A stretch of DNA of 64,000 nucleotides from an uncultured bacterium (lineage in GTDB: Bacteria; Atribacterota; Atribacteria; Atribacterales; Caldatribacteriaceae): positions 39,727 to 103,726 of the forward strand of contig CALAIW010000005.1 in NCBI GenBank assembly GCA_937922705.1, given 5' to 3'. The notes beneath the pieces were generated by a model. It saw nothing but the letters and a program-made list of their open reading frames with translations, made no database searches and was not told where the DNA came from. Numbering within the stretch: position 1 is the stretch's first letter; every line of letters starts with the position of its first letter. Below, one piece after another: positions 1-10,129 of the stretch. The translations under genes and the position numbers were made by a program.

Positions 1-551
1 TTTTTCAGCGAAGGAAGGACAGCGAATGTCCCATCCTCAATCCTTTGAAAGTATCGAGAGAGGTACTCAGGAGGGACATTCTGAAGGTACTGCAGGGTAT
101 ATACACCACGTCGCCCTTCCTCAAGAGCGTCCTCATCGATATCAGTAGCCCAGATTCGGTACGGCTTCTGAACTTGCATCTCCTCTAGGAGAATGGCAAT
201 GGAATAGGCCTCACTTCCCACTGAACACCCCGCACTCCATATTCGAAAGAGGATTCCCACTCCTGGGAGGAGCTCAGGAATAACCCTATTTCGGAGGTCC
301 TCAAAACGCTCAGGATTTCGAAAGAACTCTGAGACATTAATAGCAAAGCGGTTCTTAAAATCCTCAAGAACCTCCGGACGAGTCTCAAGAAGGCGCACGT
401 ACTCCGCAACGTCCTTTGCCCCTGCTCGAAGCATTATGAAGTAGAGACGGCGGCGGAGTTGACTCTCCTTATAATAGGAGAGGTCTATCCCTGTGAGCCT
501 CCGAACCACATTTCTCAAAAGCACGAGGTCCTCAGAGCGTATCGTCTCCAT
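1..551 (-). CDS. cheR: CheR-type chemotaxis protein methyltransferase (C-terminus truncated by window edge)
   Basis: Reverse complement reads METIRSEDLVLLRNVVRRLTGIDLSYYKESQLRRRL...NVSEFFRNPERFEDLR...IWSAGCSVGSEAYSIAILL; CheR N-domain and SAM motif; overlaps cheB start. Confidence 0.9.
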   Translation of the reverse strand, partial: METIRSEDLVLLRNVVRRLTGIDLSYYKESQLRRRLYFIMLRAGAKDVAEYVRLLETRPEVLEDFKNRFAINVSEFFRNPERFEDLRNRVIPELLPGVGILFRIWSAGCSVGSEAYSIAILLEEMQVQKPYRIWATDIDEDALEEGRRGVYTLQYLQNVPPEYLSRYFQRIEDGTFAVLPSLK

Positions 552-1590
552 GGCGGTCCCATGCAACAATAGCCTCTCCAATCTCCTCTATAGGGAGCAC
601 AAGATCTGCGAGCCCTTCCTCAATGACCACCCTGGGCATGCCAAAAATGAGGGAGGTCTTCTCATCCTGGGCAATAATCTTCCCACCTGCTCTTTTGAGT
701 TTCCGGCATCCTTCAAGACCATCCTTTCCCATCCCCGTAAGGATAACGGCAAGAACACGATTGCCGAAAACATCGACAAGGGAAGACAGAGAAATATCTG
801 CGCAGGGCTTGAGACCCTTAAGGGGGGGACCATCGTCAAGAACAATACGCCGATTACCGTCCACCAGAAGATGTTTTCCCCCAGGAGCAAGAAAGGCGTG
901 GTTTTTGCAAATGACCTCTCCACCCTGGGCTTCTCGAACCGGAAAAGGTGCAAGGTCACTCAAGCGATCCGCAAGGCTTTTGGTGAACCCTGGAGGCATA
1001 TGCTGCACAAGAATCATGCCACTGTCCTCGAGTGAGGTGAGCCCTTGCATAAGAGCTTGAAGGGCCTTAGGTCCACCCGTTGAAGAGGCAACAAAAACCA
1101 CACGGTAGGACTCTTCTTTTGTCTCTCTCCCATGAGGACGCTTTCGGATCGTTCTCCCTGGAAAACAAAGCGCTTTGACCCGCTCAAGAGGAATTGAACT
1201 TGCCGACTTAACCTTCTGAATGATTTCCTCTTTTTTCCGGTCGATATCTAGAGAAATCGCTCCTGAGGGTTTAGGAATGAAGTCAAGGGCCCCTCGTTCA
1301 AGAGCCTGAATGGTAATATCACTTCCTTCCTGGGTCAGAGCGCTGAGCATGATAACTCTGAGAGGCTGCTTGGGAAGAACGCGCTCGAGGAACTCAAGCC
1401 CGCTAAGGCGGGGCATTTCCACATCAAGGAGTACCACGTCAGGCCGCACTTGCGGAACCATTTCTAAAGCTTCCTGACCATCCCGAGCAAGAGCCACTAC
1501 CGTAATTTCGGGATCCGTTTCAAGAAGGTCCTTGACCACACGTCGCATAAAGGCAGAATCATCTACTACCATCACCCGAATAGGTTTCAT
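532..1590 (-). CDS. cheB: Protein-glutamate methylesterase CheB
   Basis: REC domain (VMVVDDSAFMRRVV...DVVLLDVEMP) plus methylesterase domain (VASSTGGPKALQALM). Confidence 0.95.
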   Translation of the reverse strand: MKPIRVMVVDDSAFMRRVVKDLLETDPEITVVALARDGQEALEMVPQVRPDVVLLDVEMPRLSGLEFLERVLPKQPLRVIMLSALTQEGSDITIQALERGALDFIPKPSGAISLDIDRKKEEIIQKVKSASSIPLERVKALCFPGRTIRKRPHGRETKEESYRVVFVASSTGGPKALQALMQGLTSLEDSGMILVQHMPPGFTKSLADRLSDLAPFPVREAQGGEVICKNHAFLAPGGKHLLVDGNRRIVLDDGPPLKGLKPCADISLSSLVDVFGNRVLAVILTGMGKDGLEGCRKLKRAGGKIIAQDEKTSLIFGMPRVVIEEGLADLVLPIEEIGEAIVAWDRHGDDTL

Positions 1591-2234
1591 TTCTTGAGCA
1601 ACCCCTTCCTCCGAAGTTCAATCTGCTTTTGGAAAATGTACTTAATAATGCTTTCCCGATCCTGATCAGCAATCTCGCTGAACTGAAAGGCATAAAGACC
1701 AGGACCGTCTTTACGCACTACCTGAGCACGACCAACGATATCTCTTCCATCAAGGGAAAGGAGGAAAAAGAGTTCTTCCCGAGGCTCAAAAACATCTCGA
1801 CTTTCCCGAAGCTGCACAAGCATGCCTCCACCGCTTATGTTCTTCGTTGTCCCCGAAAAGGCCCTCTCCTCTTTCTTCAAGAGCACAGGGAGCACTGCAT
1901 CAAAACGGACATAGTTTCGACGCTGCTTCCGAACGACCTTATCAGGCATGGCAAAGACCACATAAGCGATATTGCCCCGCTTAACCCGGTCTTGGACTTC
2001 CCCTTCGAAAAAGAACACTTCGTTTTCGCCTACAATGTAGACTTCAAGAACCTCTCCAGGACTTACAGGGACGAGAGTTCCTCGCTCTTGGGGAGCAGCA
2101 AACCAAAGGGTATCTCTATTGACAAGCTCGATACGGCTTGGGTAATATACAACCTCAAATTCCCCCCGCTCATTGCGCCTGCGGACGCCAAGGCTCGCCT
2201 TTCGGTTGGGGCGGAAAATCCGTTCAACCTCCAT
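1587..2234 (-). CDS. PilZ/YcgR-type c-di-GMP-binding flagellar brake protein
   Basis: RKQRRNYVRFDAVLPV motif and YcgR-like N-domain; next to flhA. Confidence 0.8.
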   Translation of the reverse strand: MEVERIFRPNRKASLGVRRRNERGEFEVVYYPSRIELVNRDTLWFAAPQERGTLVPVSPGEVLEVYIVGENEVFFFEGEVQDRVKRGNIAYVVFAMPDKVVRKQRRNYVRFDAVLPVLLKKEERAFSGTTKNISGGGMLVQLRESRDVFEPREELFFLLSLDGRDIVGRAQVVRKDGPGLYAFQFSEIADQDRESIIKYIFQKQIELRRKGLLKK

Positions 2235-2240
2235 ACTTCC

Positions 2241-4289
2241 TCATTCCTCTTCCTTTATAACCCCCTCCACCCGGACCTCCACATCTCTTGGGATCTCTTC
2301 AAAAGCAAGGACCACAAGCTGCGGCATGGAACCAGCAAGGAGGTTCCGAACATTCCTCCTCATTTTACCAGGAACAAGAAGCATTGGGAAATATCCAAGA
2401 CTTGCCATACGCTCGATGTGCTTTGATAACTCCCCAAGGATTTTCCGGAAACGCTCAGGAGAAAGTACCTCCTCCCCCGCAAAAACTCGGCCCAAAAAGG
2501 CTTCAAGATGCGCATCAAGGGTGAGTACATGGAGTTTCTCATCATCCCCAAGATACTGGCGGGTGATGCTTCGACCAAGACGCCGGCGCGCCGCTTCAAC
2601 CAGATCATCGATGCTTTTCGCTTGACGAACAGAATCGGCTAAGGCCTCGAGAATGAGAACAAGGTCCCGAATAGGCACCTGTTCAGCAAGTAACCCTTGG
2701 AGGACCTTTTGGATGTCTCCCAAAGATAGGGCATGAGGAATGAGTTCATCTACCACCGCTTGGTTGACTCGCTTGACTTGATCGATGAGGAGCTGTACAT
2801 CCTGGCGGGTGAGAAGTTCTGCTGCATGAGCCTTGAGAACTTCCGAAAGATGGGTAATGAGGACCGACTCGGCATCGACCAGGGTAAATCCAGCTATTTC
2901 TGCGGTTTCTTTTTGTGCCTCCCCCACCCAGTAGGCAGGAAGGTTAAAGGCTGGTTCACGGGTTGGTATTCCCTCAATAGGTATTGCTTCGCCCTGAGGG
3001 TGAATAGCAAGGTAGTGGCGAGGGAGAATCTCTCCCTGAGCAACCTCAACTCCCCGAAGTTTGATGACATACTGGTTTGGTCGAAGACGTAGATTGTCTC
3101 GAACCCGAATAGGAGGAATAACAAATCCCTTTTCTCTGGCCATATTAATCCGCATTTGAGTTATGCGTTCAAGAAGCGTCCCTCCGCTTTGGGGATCCAC
3201 AAGAGGCACAAGGGCATATCCAATCTCAAGTTCCAGTGGATCCACCTCAATGAGCCGGACAATTTCCTCAGGGCTTTTGGGAAGCTCTTCTTTCTTCGGA
3301 GGCTGTGGCGGCTCTTTCTTTGGTTTTTCTTTCCCCTGGACAAGGAAAAACGTTCCGGCAAGACCAGCAAGAAGAAAGAAGGGTACCTTGGGAAGACCGG
3401 GAATCACCCCCAAGAAAAGTAGAAGAAGGGCCGTCAAAAGGACAGCTCTTGGAGTCTGAGTAAGCTCTCGGGCAACATCTTGCCCAAGGTTCTCTTCGCT
3501 TGCCGCTCGGGTGACAATAAGACCACTGGCGGTGGAGATAAGCAGAGCCGGAATCTGAGCCACAAGACCATCGCCTACCGTGAGAAGCGCATAAGTCTCC
3601 AGTGCCTCCTGAAGTGTAAGACCCCGCTGCACCACTCCAACCACAATACCTCCAAGGAAATTGATAAGAGTTATGATGAGGCCGGCTATGGCATCGCCAC
3701 GAACGAATTTGCTCGCCCCATCCATGGCCCCGTAGAAATCCGCTTGTCGCTCAATTTCCCTCCGCCGGCGCCGAGCCTCAGTTTCATCGATAAGTCCAGC
3801 ATTAAGGTCGGCATCGATGCTCATCTGCTTTCCCGGCATAGCGTCTAAGGTAAAACGGGCAGCAACCTCAGCAATGCGGTTTGCGCCGTTCGTGATGACT
3901 ACAAATTGAATAATGACAAGGATAAAGAAGATGATGAATCCAACGACGTAATTTCCTCCGACGACAAACTGTCCGAATGCTGCAATGAGCCTTCCTGCGT
4001 AACCCTGGAGAAGAATGAGACGCGTCGTAGAGATATTGAGCGCCAGGCGAAAGAGGGTAGCAAAAAGAAGAAGCGAGGGAAAAACGGAAAACTCGAGAGG
4101 ATTGGTGATATACGTGGTTACAAGAAGAGTCATGACCGAAAGGGTGATGTTACAGCTCAAAAGGAAATCAACTAAATTCGGGGGAAGGGGCACCACCATC
4201 ATGAGGATAATGAGAATGAAAAGGAAGGCAAAGAGAACATCGCTTGATTTTGTACTTCGCTCAAGAACCCGCTCAAGAGTTTCTCTCAT
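2241..4289 (-). CDS. flhA: Flagellar biosynthesis protein FlhA
   Basis: Characteristic FlhA membrane domain (FRLALNISTTRLIL, DAMPGKQMSIDADLNAGLI). Confidence 0.97.
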   Translation of the reverse strand: MRETLERVLERSTKSSDVLFAFLFILIILMMVVPLPPNLVDFLLSCNITLSVMTLLVTTYITNPLEFSVFPSLLLFATLFRLALNISTTRLILLQGYAGRLIAAFGQFVVGGNYVVGFIIFFILVIIQFVVITNGANRIAEVAARFTLDAMPGKQMSIDADLNAGLIDETEARRRRREIERQADFYGAMDGASKFVRGDAIAGLIITLINFLGGIVVGVVQRGLTLQEALETYALLTVGDGLVAQIPALLISTASGLIVTRAASEENLGQDVARELTQTPRAVLLTALLLLFLGVIPGLPKVPFFLLAGLAGTFFLVQGKEKPKKEPPQPPKKEELPKSPEEIVRLIEVDPLELEIGYALVPLVDPQSGGTLLERITQMRINMAREKGFVIPPIRVRDNLRLRPNQYVIKLRGVEVAQGEILPRHYLAIHPQGEAIPIEGIPTREPAFNLPAYWVGEAQKETAEIAGFTLVDAESVLITHLSEVLKAHAAELLTRQDVQLLIDQVKRVNQAVVDELIPHALSLGDIQKVLQGLLAEQVPIRDLVLILEALADSVRQAKSIDDLVEAARRRLGRSITRQYLGDDEKLHVLTLDAHLEAFLGRVFAGEEVLSPERFRKILGELSKHIERMASLGYFPMLLVPGKMRRNVRNLLAGSMPQLVVLAFEEIPRDVEVRVEGVIKEEE

Positions 4290-5353
4290 AACTTCCTCCC
4301 TTTTTCTGCCTGAAGACGGTACACAAAAGCGAGAATCTCAGCCACTGCCCGGTAGAGAAACTGAGGAATTTCCTGTCCAACGTCACAGAAGCGGTATAGG
4401 TCCCAGGCTACTTCCTTATTTTCCACAATAGGAACACTGTGTTCCCGAGCAATAGCTTTAATTCTCTCGGCAATGAGCCTTTTCCCTTTGGCCACGAGGA
4501 TCGGAGCACGCATCTTCCCTCGCTCATACCGCAAAGCACAAGCCACATGCACAGGGTTGGTCACTACAACCTGAGCCTTCGGAACTTCCTGCATCATTCT
4601 TCGGCGAGCGAGTTCCCTTTGGCGAGCCCGCAGGCGAGACTTCACCAGAGGGTCTCCTTCGGTTCTTCGGTACTCCTCCTTGAGTTCCTCCCGAGTCATC
4701 CGAATATTGCGTTCATACTCAAAACGCTGGTAGAAGAGGTCGAAAAAACCAACCCCTAAAAAGAGCCCCCCAAGGTAAATCCCGAGTTTTCGTGCTAGTC
4801 CCCCAGCAACTTTGAGAGTTTCTCCTATTTCCATGGTGTGAAGGTCACCAAATACCGGAAGGGACCCCCGAACGACCACGTAAGCCAAAAGAATTCCAAG
4901 GAATGTCTTGAGGAAAACCTTAAGGAACTCGACAACGGTGCGAAGGGAAAAAAGGCGGGTCATCCCTTGAAGGGGGTTCACCGTCTCAAAACGAGGACGC
5001 AACCGCTCAAAGGAGACGACAAAACCAGTTTGCATAAAGCCAAGAAAAAGCCCCACAAAAACCGCTAGGGCAACGAAAGGAGCTACAATCTTTACAAAAT
5101 ACCATCCTCCAAGACGAAGGACATGACTCACCCAATGATAGTCAAGGGAAGGGGGAATATCTTCAGTCCAAAGGATGAAAAAGCACTCCCTGAGCCCTGA
5201 AGCGAAGGAGGGCAAGAATGCTGCAAGGGCAAGAAAGAGCACAAGGAAATGAAAACCGCTGGCAAAATCCACACTTATAGGAACCTGTCCCTTTTTGCGC
5301 AATTCTTCCCGGCGCCTTGGCGTCGGGGCTTCGGTTTTCTCTTGTGCCGGCAT
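4286..5353 (-). CDS. flhB: Flagellar biosynthesis protein FlhB
   Basis: EKTEAPTPRRREELRKKGQVP start and autocleavage motif VVTNPVHVACAL; ATGA overlap with flhA. Confidence 0.97.
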   Translation of the reverse strand: MPAQEKTEAPTPRRREELRKKGQVPISVDFASGFHFLVLFLALAAFLPSFASGLRECFFILWTEDIPPSLDYHWVSHVLRLGGWYFVKIVAPFVALAVFVGLFLGFMQTGFVVSFERLRPRFETVNPLQGMTRLFSLRTVVEFLKVFLKTFLGILLAYVVVRGSLPVFGDLHTMEIGETLKVAGGLARKLGIYLGGLFLGVGFFDLFYQRFEYERNIRMTREELKEEYRRTEGDPLVKSRLRARQRELARRRMMQEVPKAQVVVTNPVHVACALRYERGKMRAPILVAKGKRLIAERIKAIAREHSVPIVENKEVAWDLYRFCDVGQEIPQFLYRAVAEILAFVYRLQAEKGRKL

Positions 5354-5394
5354 GGTGTACTCCCCAGATGCCTGGATAAAAAAATCTGCCAGTT

Positions 5395-6162
5395 TCAGAG
5401 GCCTCGAAGGAAACGGAAGAACCCCTGGACAAAAAGGGTAACAGCGTCTTCAAAAAGGGGCAAAAGGTACGGAAGAGTGGACAAAGCGATGAAAAAGCCA
5501 ATACCTATATTCAATGGAAGGCCAACGATGAAGACATTCATCTGAGGAATAGCCCGAGAAAGAATGGCTAGGGTAAGATTGGCAAGAAAAAGAGCTACGA
5601 CAACTGGAGCTCCAAACCGTAGAGCAAGAAGCATGACCTCACCCACAAGGCGTATAAAGGTTGGCGCAAGATCTGCGCGGACAGCAAATCCTCCAGGAGG
5701 CACAAGAAAAAAGGAGCGCACGAGCCCCTCAATCGTCAGACGATATCCCCCAATTCCAAGATAGTACATCGTGGCTAAAAGAAGGTAGAATTGCCCCATG
5801 ACTGAAGCCCCAAGACCCGAGAGAGGATCCACAACGTTCACATAGCTAAAGCCCATCTGGAAGTCGATGATTTCTCCAGCAATCTGGATGGACGAGAAAA
5901 CGAGATTGGTCACAAGGCCAAAGGTAACACCCAGAAAAGCTTCTCGGAAAAGGGCTACAACGTATATCCATGAAACGAGAGTAAATACTGGTGCCTCTTC
6001 CCTCACAAGAGGGAAACAAAGCAAAGCAAGAAACGCCGAGAAGCCGATTTTCACCTGGGGAGGAATGAAGCGGCTCTGAAAAACCGGAGAGGTTAAGAAA
6101 AGACCGAGGCAACGCATCATGAGGAGGAGAAAAAGAAGGAAATCGCTAAGAGAAATGGCCAT
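5395..6162 (-). CDS. fliR: Flagellar biosynthetic protein FliR
   Basis: FliR-like multi-TM protein in conserved fliPQR-flhBA order. Confidence 0.93.
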   Translation of the reverse strand: MAISLSDFLLFLLLMMRCLGLFLTSPVFQSRFIPPQVKIGFSAFLALLCFPLVREEAPVFTLVSWIYVVALFREAFLGVTFGLVTNLVFSSIQIAGEIIDFQMGFSYVNVVDPLSGLGASVMGQFYLLLATMYYLGIGGYRLTIEGLVRSFFLVPPGGFAVRADLAPTFIRLVGEVMLLALRFGAPVVVALFLANLTLAILSRAIPQMNVFIVGLPLNIGIGFFIALSTLPYLLPLFEDAVTLFVQGFFRFLRGL

Positions 6163-6168
6163 ACGTCG

Positions 6169-6438
6169 TCACCGGAAAAGGGCGGGGAGGTTCCAAAAAA
6201 GGTCTCGAGCAAAATCAAGAATAGTACGCACTATCCAAGGACCAAGGAGCACCCCTACAACCAGAACCGCAAGGATTTTAGGAACGAAAGCAAGGGTCAA
6301 CTCGTGAATCTGGGTCACTGCCTGGAAAATACTCACCAGAATCCCCACAAGGAGCGCTACCCCAAGAATTGGGAGGGCAACCTTAAGTACCACAAGAAGT
6401 GCTTCATTTCCGATAGTGAAAACGAGTTCCTCGGTCAT
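6169..6438 (-). CDS. fliQ: Flagellar biosynthetic protein FliQ
   Basis: MTEELVFTIGNEALLVVLKVALPILGVALLVGILVSIFQAVTQIHELTLAFVPK; start trimmed from ORF track. Confidence 0.94.
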   Translation of the reverse strand: MTEELVFTIGNEALLVVLKVALPILGVALLVGILVSIFQAVTQIHELTLAFVPKILAVLVVGVLLGPWIVRTILDFARDLFWNLPALFR

Positions 6439-6443
6439 AGGTT

Positions 6444-7190
6444 TCACCGAAAACTCAAAACGAGTCCCCGAGTGACCAGTGCCCAACCATCAACAAGAAC
6501 AAAAAGGAGAATCTTGAAAGGAAGGGAAATAAGAACGGGGGGAAGCATCATCATCCCCATGGACATGAGGATACTTGCCACCACCATGTCGATGACGAGA
6601 AAGGGAACATAAATGAGAAAACCCATAGTGAATGCTGCCTTGAGCTCGCTTACGATAAAGGCTGGGATAAGAACATGGGTGGGAATGTCGTTTTGGGTTT
6701 GTGGACGAGGCAACCTCGCCAGTGACACCATAAGAGCAAGGTCTTTCTCCTGAGTTTGTCGAAACATAAATTCTCGAAGAATCCCGATACCCCGCTCAAG
6801 AGCCTCCCTGTGGGAGATTGTTCCTTCAAAGTACGGCGAAAGAGCTTCGCTTTGAATACGGGAGAAAGTTGGCGCCATGACAAAAATAGTTAAAAAGAGG
6901 GCAAGACCAATAAGGACCGGGGTTGGAGGAATCTGTTGCGAACCTAAGGCACTGCGCACAAAACCAAGAACAACTATAATTCTTGTAAAGGAAGTCACCA
7001 TAATAAGAAAGGCCGGAGCAAGGCTTAAAACGGTCAGGAGGAGGAGAATTTGGAGTGACAGGGCAAAATCCTGAGGAGTTCCTTCTTTTGGGGGTTCAAT
7101 AGTAATGCGGGGGATAATCGGGAAAGTTAGCTCCTGTGCCCATCCCCAGGAAAAACTCACCATAAGGAGAACAATCCCCACGAAAACCAC
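6444..7190 (-). CDS. fliP: Flagellar biosynthetic protein FliP (start approximate)
   Basis: FTRIIVVLGFVRSALGSQQIPPTPVLIGLALFLTIFVMAP; likely GTG start overlapping fliO 3' end. Confidence 0.95.
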   Translation of the reverse strand: MVFVGIVLLMVSFSWGWAQELTFPIIPRITIEPPKEGTPQDFALSLQILLLLTVLSLAPAFLIMVTSFTRIIVVLGFVRSALGSQQIPPTPVLIGLALFLTIFVMAPTFSRIQSEALSPYFEGTISHREALERGIGILREFMFRQTQEKDLALMVSLARLPRPQTQNDIPTHVLIPAFIVSELKAAFTMGFLIYVPFLVIDMVVASILMSMGMMMLPPVLISLPFKILLFVLVDGWALVTRGLVLSFR

Positions 7191-7203
7191 GATGTTCCAG
7201 AAT

Positions 7204-7638
7204 TCAGCTCTTGGGAGAAGGCTTTCGAAAGATGCGCTCAAGATATCCCGAAAATCCCTCTTCCTTTGGATACTCCACAAGCTCCTCTGCATCAAGTTCC
7301 GCAACCTCCCGGACGGTACCTCCAGTATGAGCAAGAACAATGACCCTCTTTCCCACCTCAAGGAGGTACAGGGTAAGGTTTCCTCGAACTGGTAAAGCAT
7401 CAAGGAGACGCATGTAGCGGGACGTGGCGAAGCGAATATGCCCTCCCGAGTACCGACGCAAAAGGTAGGAAGTGCCCCAGAGGATTCCCGCTACTACAAG
7501 AAAGGCTAGGAAAAAGCGAAGAATACTCACCCCCTCTGTCCAAGAGGGAGGAGGGGTAACTTCAGGAAGAGAAAGTTCTTCCTGTGCCCAGGATATGCGA
7601 GGGGCAAGGAGAAAAAGAAGCACAAAACTCCATCTCAT
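7204..7638 (-). CDS. fliO: Flagellar biosynthetic protein FliO
   Basis: Signal/TM plus short conserved domain (RLLDALPVRGNLTLYLLEVGKRVIVLAHTGG) between fliY and fliP. Confidence 0.8.
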   Translation of the reverse strand: MRWSFVLLFLLAPRISWAQEELSLPEVTPPPSWTEGVSILRFFLAFLVVAGILWGTSYLLRRYSGGHIRFATSRYMRLLDALPVRGNLTLYLLEVGKRVIVLAHTGGTVREVAELDAEELVEYPKEEGFSGYLERIFRKPSPKS

Positions 7639-8636
7639 GTTCGTGTCTCCCGAACGCTTCGCATGCGTTCCTCAGGGCTGACAATCTCCGTAATCCGGAT
7701 ACCAAAGTTCTCTTCGATAATCACAACCTCGCCTCTGGCAAAAAGCACATCGTTGACATAAAGATCAACCGGCTCACCAGCAAGCTTATCAAGCTCAATT
7801 ATAGATCCCGGGCCAAGGTCAAGGATTTCTCGTACAGAAAGTCGTGTCCTCCCAAGTTCTACAACCAGGGGCAAAGTGACATCGAAAAGAAGCTCAAGAT
7901 TTCCTTGCTTTTGAGGTTCCCCCTTTTTCTTAAATTCCACAAACTCCACAGGTTGCGCCTTGACTTTTGCCTTTTCTCTCTCTGATTCCCTTGGTCCCTC
8001 CTGAAACTCAGGCTTTTCAGAAGAAACAGAAGGTTCCTCTTGAGGGAGAAGAAAACTCACCATCTCCTGAGCAAAAGAGAGGGGGATAATCTGGAGCATG
8101 GTACTGTCGACAACATTCTCAATGCTCAGGCGAAAGTGAACCACAACAAAAAAGGGCTCTCTCTGTTCCTCAAACCAGGCTCTTTCTGCTTCTTCGATGT
8201 TTTGCCAAATAGTCTCGGGGGGCGAAATGTTCACCCTCCGTCCCAGGAAATCGGACATTGCCGTACAGGCTGAGCCCATCATCTGATTCATCGCCTCTGA
8301 AACAGCGCTGACTTCAATCTCTCCAAGCTCTTCAGGAAGGTTACTTCGACCATCTCCACCCATCATGAGATTGACGATAACCTTTGCATCCTCTTCTTTC
8401 ACAAAGAGCACGTTCTCGCCCTGCAGCCCCTCTCGGTATACTACCCGCACCAAGAGATGGCGCTCTGGAAAGAGCTCAGGAACCTCCTCCTTTGGCACAA
8501 CCTCAACTTGGGGAACGGTGATTTCTACCCGCTTCCCCAAAAGGCCGCTTAAGGCTGTAGCCGCTGAGCCCATGGATATATTCCCAAGTTCTCCAATGAC
8601 ATCCCGCTCTTCTGGACGTAAAATGTCCGCCTTCAT
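7635..8636 (-). CDS. fliY: Flagellar switch protein FliY (CheC-like phosphatase domain plus FliN/SpoA domain)
   Basis: Two CheC-type E-x-x-N motifs (GELGNISMGSA; SEAMNQMMGSA) and C-terminal SpoA domain. Confidence 0.9.
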   Translation of the reverse strand: MKADILRPEERDVIGELGNISMGSAATALSGLLGKRVEITVPQVEVVPKEEVPELFPERHLLVRVVYREGLQGENVLFVKEEDAKVIVNLMMGGDGRSNLPEELGEIEVSAVSEAMNQMMGSACTAMSDFLGRRVNISPPETIWQNIEEAERAWFEEQREPFFVVVHFRLSIENVVDSTMLQIIPLSFAQEMVSFLLPQEEPSVSSEKPEFQEGPRESEREKAKVKAQPVEFVEFKKKGEPQKQGNLELLFDVTLPLVVELGRTRLSVREILDLGPGSIIELDKLAGEPVDLYVNDVLFARGEVVIIEENFGIRITEIVSPEERMRSVRETRT

Positions 8637-9619
8637 GCTTCCTCCTCCTCAACATATTCAATGACTTTTACCGCCAGGTGCCGGCCACTTCGCCCCGGTA
8701 TACCACGCATCTTTACTCGCTTCCCCACGTAAATCTCAAGAGGCTCATCGGCTTTCCGCTCAAGGAGGAGCACATCCCCAACCTCGAGAGTCAAAAGTTC
8801 CCGAAGGCGAATATGAGCCTCTCCCAGCTTTACCCACACCGGAAGCCGGACTCGCTGAATCCAGTACCGGATGTCTTCTTGGGCTTTGGCGCTGTGACTC
8901 TTTCGAGAAGCAAACCACAAAGAAGCGCTGAGTTTTTGGGTTATAGGTTCCACAACGATGTAGGGAATGCAAATGGTCATAACTCCACTTCGTTCTGCAA
9001 CCTCGATTTCAAAAGAGAAGAGAACGGTCATGTCGCTCCCCGAGACAATCTGTACAAATTCGAGATTCGACTCCAGCGTTTCCACCCGAGGATCCACCTG
9101 GTAGATATTCGCCCATGCCTCTCGAAAGGCACCCATGAGACGCTCCACAACCTCAAGCATAATACGGTTCTCGATTTCAGTCAGTGGACGAGGATTTCCA
9201 AGAGGCACTCCTATGCCTCCAAGGAGCCGGTCAATCATAGAAAACACCACGTCGAGGCTTATCTGGAGAACACAGCGCCCTTCAAGGGGTGGGAGAGAGA
9301 AAACACAAACGAAGGTGGGACTTGGAACAGAGCGCACAAACTCCTCATAAGTGAGCTGATCTACGGACACAAGGTCAATTTGGAAGCGACTCCGCAAAAA
9401 CCCTGCAAGATTCGTCGCTCCAAGACGAGCAAAGGTCGAAAAAATCATGTGGAACGTCCGGATTTGGTCTTTAGAAAACTTTTCCGGACGGCGGAAATCG
9501 TAGACCTTTACGCGGACTTCTGACTTTGCTTCTCCCTTTATCTTCTCTGCCTCAGCAGCCCCAGAACTCAGAGCCTTAAGCAGTGCGTCTATTTCTTCCT
9601 GAGAGAGAATCTCACCCAT
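8633..9619 (-). CDS. fliM: Flagellar motor switch protein FliM
   Basis: MGEILSQEEIDALLKAL start; FliM middle and SpoA domains. Confidence 0.96.
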   Translation of the reverse strand: MGEILSQEEIDALLKALSSGAAEAEKIKGEAKSEVRVKVYDFRRPEKFSKDQIRTFHMIFSTFARLGATNLAGFLRSRFQIDLVSVDQLTYEEFVRSVPSPTFVCVFSLPPLEGRCVLQISLDVVFSMIDRLLGGIGVPLGNPRPLTEIENRIMLEVVERLMGAFREAWANIYQVDPRVETLESNLEFVQIVSGSDMTVLFSFEIEVAERSGVMTICIPYIVVEPITQKLSASLWFASRKSHSAKAQEDIRYWIQRVRLPVWVKLGEAHIRLRELLTLEVGDVLLLERKADEPLEIYVGKRVKMRGIPGRSGRHLAVKVIEYVEEEEA

Positions 9620-9632
9620 AGAATCACCTCAG

Positions 9633-10118
9633 CTACTGCATGACAAAATCAAGGAAGTAGACCTTTTCCACTTCACCTTGGGTAAGCATGCTGTTTATTC
9701 GCTCAGCAATAAGGGTTTTTAAACGCTCCTTCCCCTCTGGTGTTGCCAGGTCTTCAGAAGTCTGGGCGCTGAGAACCATAATGATGGCATCTCGAATTTC
9801 CACGCTTTTCTTGCGAAGCTCATCCTCAGCTTTCTGACTCGAAAGGGCAACGCTTATAACTGCCTTAAGGTACCGAAGATTATCTTTATCGGCAAGGTTG
9901 ACCAGAAAATTTCCTTCAAAAGTATAGATAATGGGCTCCTTTGCCCGAGTCTTTCTTGGGGTGTCCTCTTTTGGGGAAAGAAAACCGCTTTGCTTGAGAA
10001 AGGTGTATCCCATAAAGCCCACCATAGCAAGGATAAGGACAAGAAGGATGGTCTTCAAAGAAAGTCCTTTTTTCGTCTCTTTGGTTTCTCCTCCAACTTC
10101 CTCGGCCCTTTTCGCCAT
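9633..10118 (-). CDS. fliL: Flagellar basal body-associated protein FliL
   Basis: Single TM plus FliL periplasmic domain; between motB and fliM. Confidence 0.88.
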   Translation of the reverse strand: MAKRAEEVGGETKETKKGLSLKTILLVLILAMVGFMGYTFLKQSGFLSPKEDTPRKTRAKEPIIYTFEGNFLVNLADKDNLRYLKAVISVALSSQKAEDELRKKSVEIRDAIIMVLSAQTSEDLATPEGKERLKTLIAERINSMLTQGEVEKVYFLDFVMQ

Positions 10119-10129
10119 TCCTTTCCCCC

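Noticed and set aside
1629-2426. 265-aa plus-strand ORF opposite the PilZ and flhA genes
   Set aside because: Spans two well-supported minus-strand genes; low-complexity shadow translation
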